A stretch of DNA of 32,045 bases. It comes from Candidatus Poribacteria bacterium (GTDB taxonomy: Bacteria > Poribacteria > WGA-4E > WGA-3G). This document shows positions 31,514 through 32,045 of the stretch, piece by piece. The notes under the pieces are model-generated. The model worked only from the letters and a program-made list of their open reading frames with translations, was not told the origin of the DNA and searched no databases. Each line of letters starts with the position of its first letter. Position 1 is the first letter of the stretch. The stretch covers positions 1-32,045 of the forward strand of contig JAJDTJ010000141.1 in NCBI GenBank assembly GCA_022827225.1. The letters are read 5' to 3'. A program made the translations under genes and the position numbers.

Positions 31514-31930
31514 ATGCATACAACTGAGTTAGAACTCGAAACCGTAACCCCGATGTTTCTGCGTGGTCATGACAATAGGACTCCCGAGCTACGTCCGCCC
31601 CCATTTAAAGCATTGTTCCGCTATTGGTGGAGAGCAACCCGGGCGATAACCAATTCAGATGACCTTCGTGAGAAAGAAGGAGAGATTTTTGGGAATACCG
31701 GTAAGAGATCATCGCTTCAGATTCGCATCCCAGGCTCAACACAATTAAAAATAGGTGACTATCAACCCCTCCCGCATCACACAGGAGGTTGGGGTTGTGC
31801 CAACTGTTCTAACGAAGATAAGCCATGCAGAAAAAACTATGAAAACAAGGCTTACCGCCCCGATGAACAGTTTCCAATCATCCTCACAGCCGACAATTTG
31901 ACGTACTATAACCCAAGTTGCCACTTGTAA
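31514..31930 (+). pseudogene. cmr1: Cmr1, type III-B CRISPR-Cas RAMP protein, N-terminal fragment cut by an IS
   Basis: ATG 31514 (AAGGAAAG about 6 bases upstream) opens ELELETVTPMFLRGHDNRTPELRPPPFKALFRYWWRA, the distinctive Cmr1 N-terminus (TPMF.GG ... E-R-P-x-(I/F)-K ... R-(Y/F)-WWRA). Cmr1 is the RAMP subunit at one end of the Cmr effector complex, which cleaves crRNA-matched RNA. After about 131 residues (PIILTADNLT) the frame enters the IS982-type element at about 31907-31911 and stops at TAA 31928. Family members have about 300-450 residues, so at most the first third to half remains on this side. A Cys-rich patch (CANCSNEDKPC) precedes the break. The rest of the gene and other cmr genes may lie beyond the window. 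No CRISPR repeats are visible. Confidence 0.85.
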
Positions 31931-32045
31931 ATCCATGGGATATCCTTTATAGTGTTTTTAACGCAAAAACAAAAGGAGAACCCCATGGACTTGACTATTG
32001 TAGCACTTTATACGATTTGTGACGATCTTTTAATCTCAATCGGGC
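31911..32045 (+). mobile_element. 5' end of an IS982-type element inserted in cmr1
   Basis: ACCCAAGTTGCCACTTGTAA begins at 31911 and matches the inverted complement of 117-136. The element continues past the window edge, so its target duplication cannot be checked. The start and Shine-Dalgarno of its transposase are intact. Confidence 0.85.
31985..32045 (+). CDS. IS982-type transposase, N-terminal fragment (runs off right edge)
   Basis: AAAGGAG lies 6 bases before ATG 31985. The visible 20 residues (MDLTIVALYTICDDLLISIG) match the typical N-terminus of IS982-family transposases and the remnant at 29419. This copy appears intact as far as it can be seen and may be active. Confidence 0.8.
   Translation, partial: MDLTIVALYTICDDLLISIG

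Overview
The window looks like an accessory-rich stretch of a Gram-negative bacterial chromosome. The best guess is a Poribacteria-like lineage (PVC/FCB neighbourhood). That guess is an inference from gene content: secreted LamG and WD40-like (PD40) proteins, a phytanoyl-CoA dioxygenase, paired amidohydrolases with a Rieske protein, internalin-type LRR lipoproteins, and many dispersed repeats. No rRNA or other phylogenetic marker was aligned.

Layout. 1-140 is the 3' end of an IS982-type element. 151-1262 holds an SRPBCC protein and a convergent lytic transglycosylase. 1518-9525 is a minus-strand block: a PD40/beta-sandwich protein, a secreted protein of the family often mislabelled 'asparagine synthetase B', a eukaryote-type glutamine-dependent NAD+ synthetase and a Wzi-like outer-membrane barrel. 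Two junctions in this block are ATGA overlaps. 9580-10350 is a repeat-rich non-coding region with a strongly structured candidate RNA and a good promoter for the LamG protein. 11385-20496 is the housekeeping core: 1-Cys peroxiredoxin, tRNA-Gly(CCC), TPR membrane protein, PD40 protein, mutS2, then dnaG-rpoD behind their own promoter. 20504-24867 carries a MITE, tRNA-Met and tRNA-Val, two paralogous amidohydrolases, a Rieske protein and, on the other strand, a PhyH dioxygenase. 24985-28976 is a threefold tandem repeat of an LRR-lipoprotein gene, each with a MITE copy just upstream. 28976-32045 is an insertion-sequence graveyard: a decayed IS982 copy, a 511-bp IS982-ended non-autonomous element split by an intact DDE insertion sequence with an 11-bp target duplication, and the start of a type III-B CRISPR gene, cmr1, cut by another IS982-type element at the window edge.

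Most unusual points. (1) A degenerate 8-bp repeat family that tends to stay open in all frames sits at junctions and inside genes. One palindromic copy is inserted in frame between the two domains of NAD+ synthetase. Two other copies encode odd N-terminal extensions on exported proteins. This resembles the logic of Rickettsia palindromic elements. (2) The LRR cassettes have conserved ends and variable 22-residue repeat arrays. (3) One MITE family has TA-flanked GGACTTACGC ends and a core motif in one to four copies. (4) cmr1 is disrupted. No CRISPR array is present in the window.
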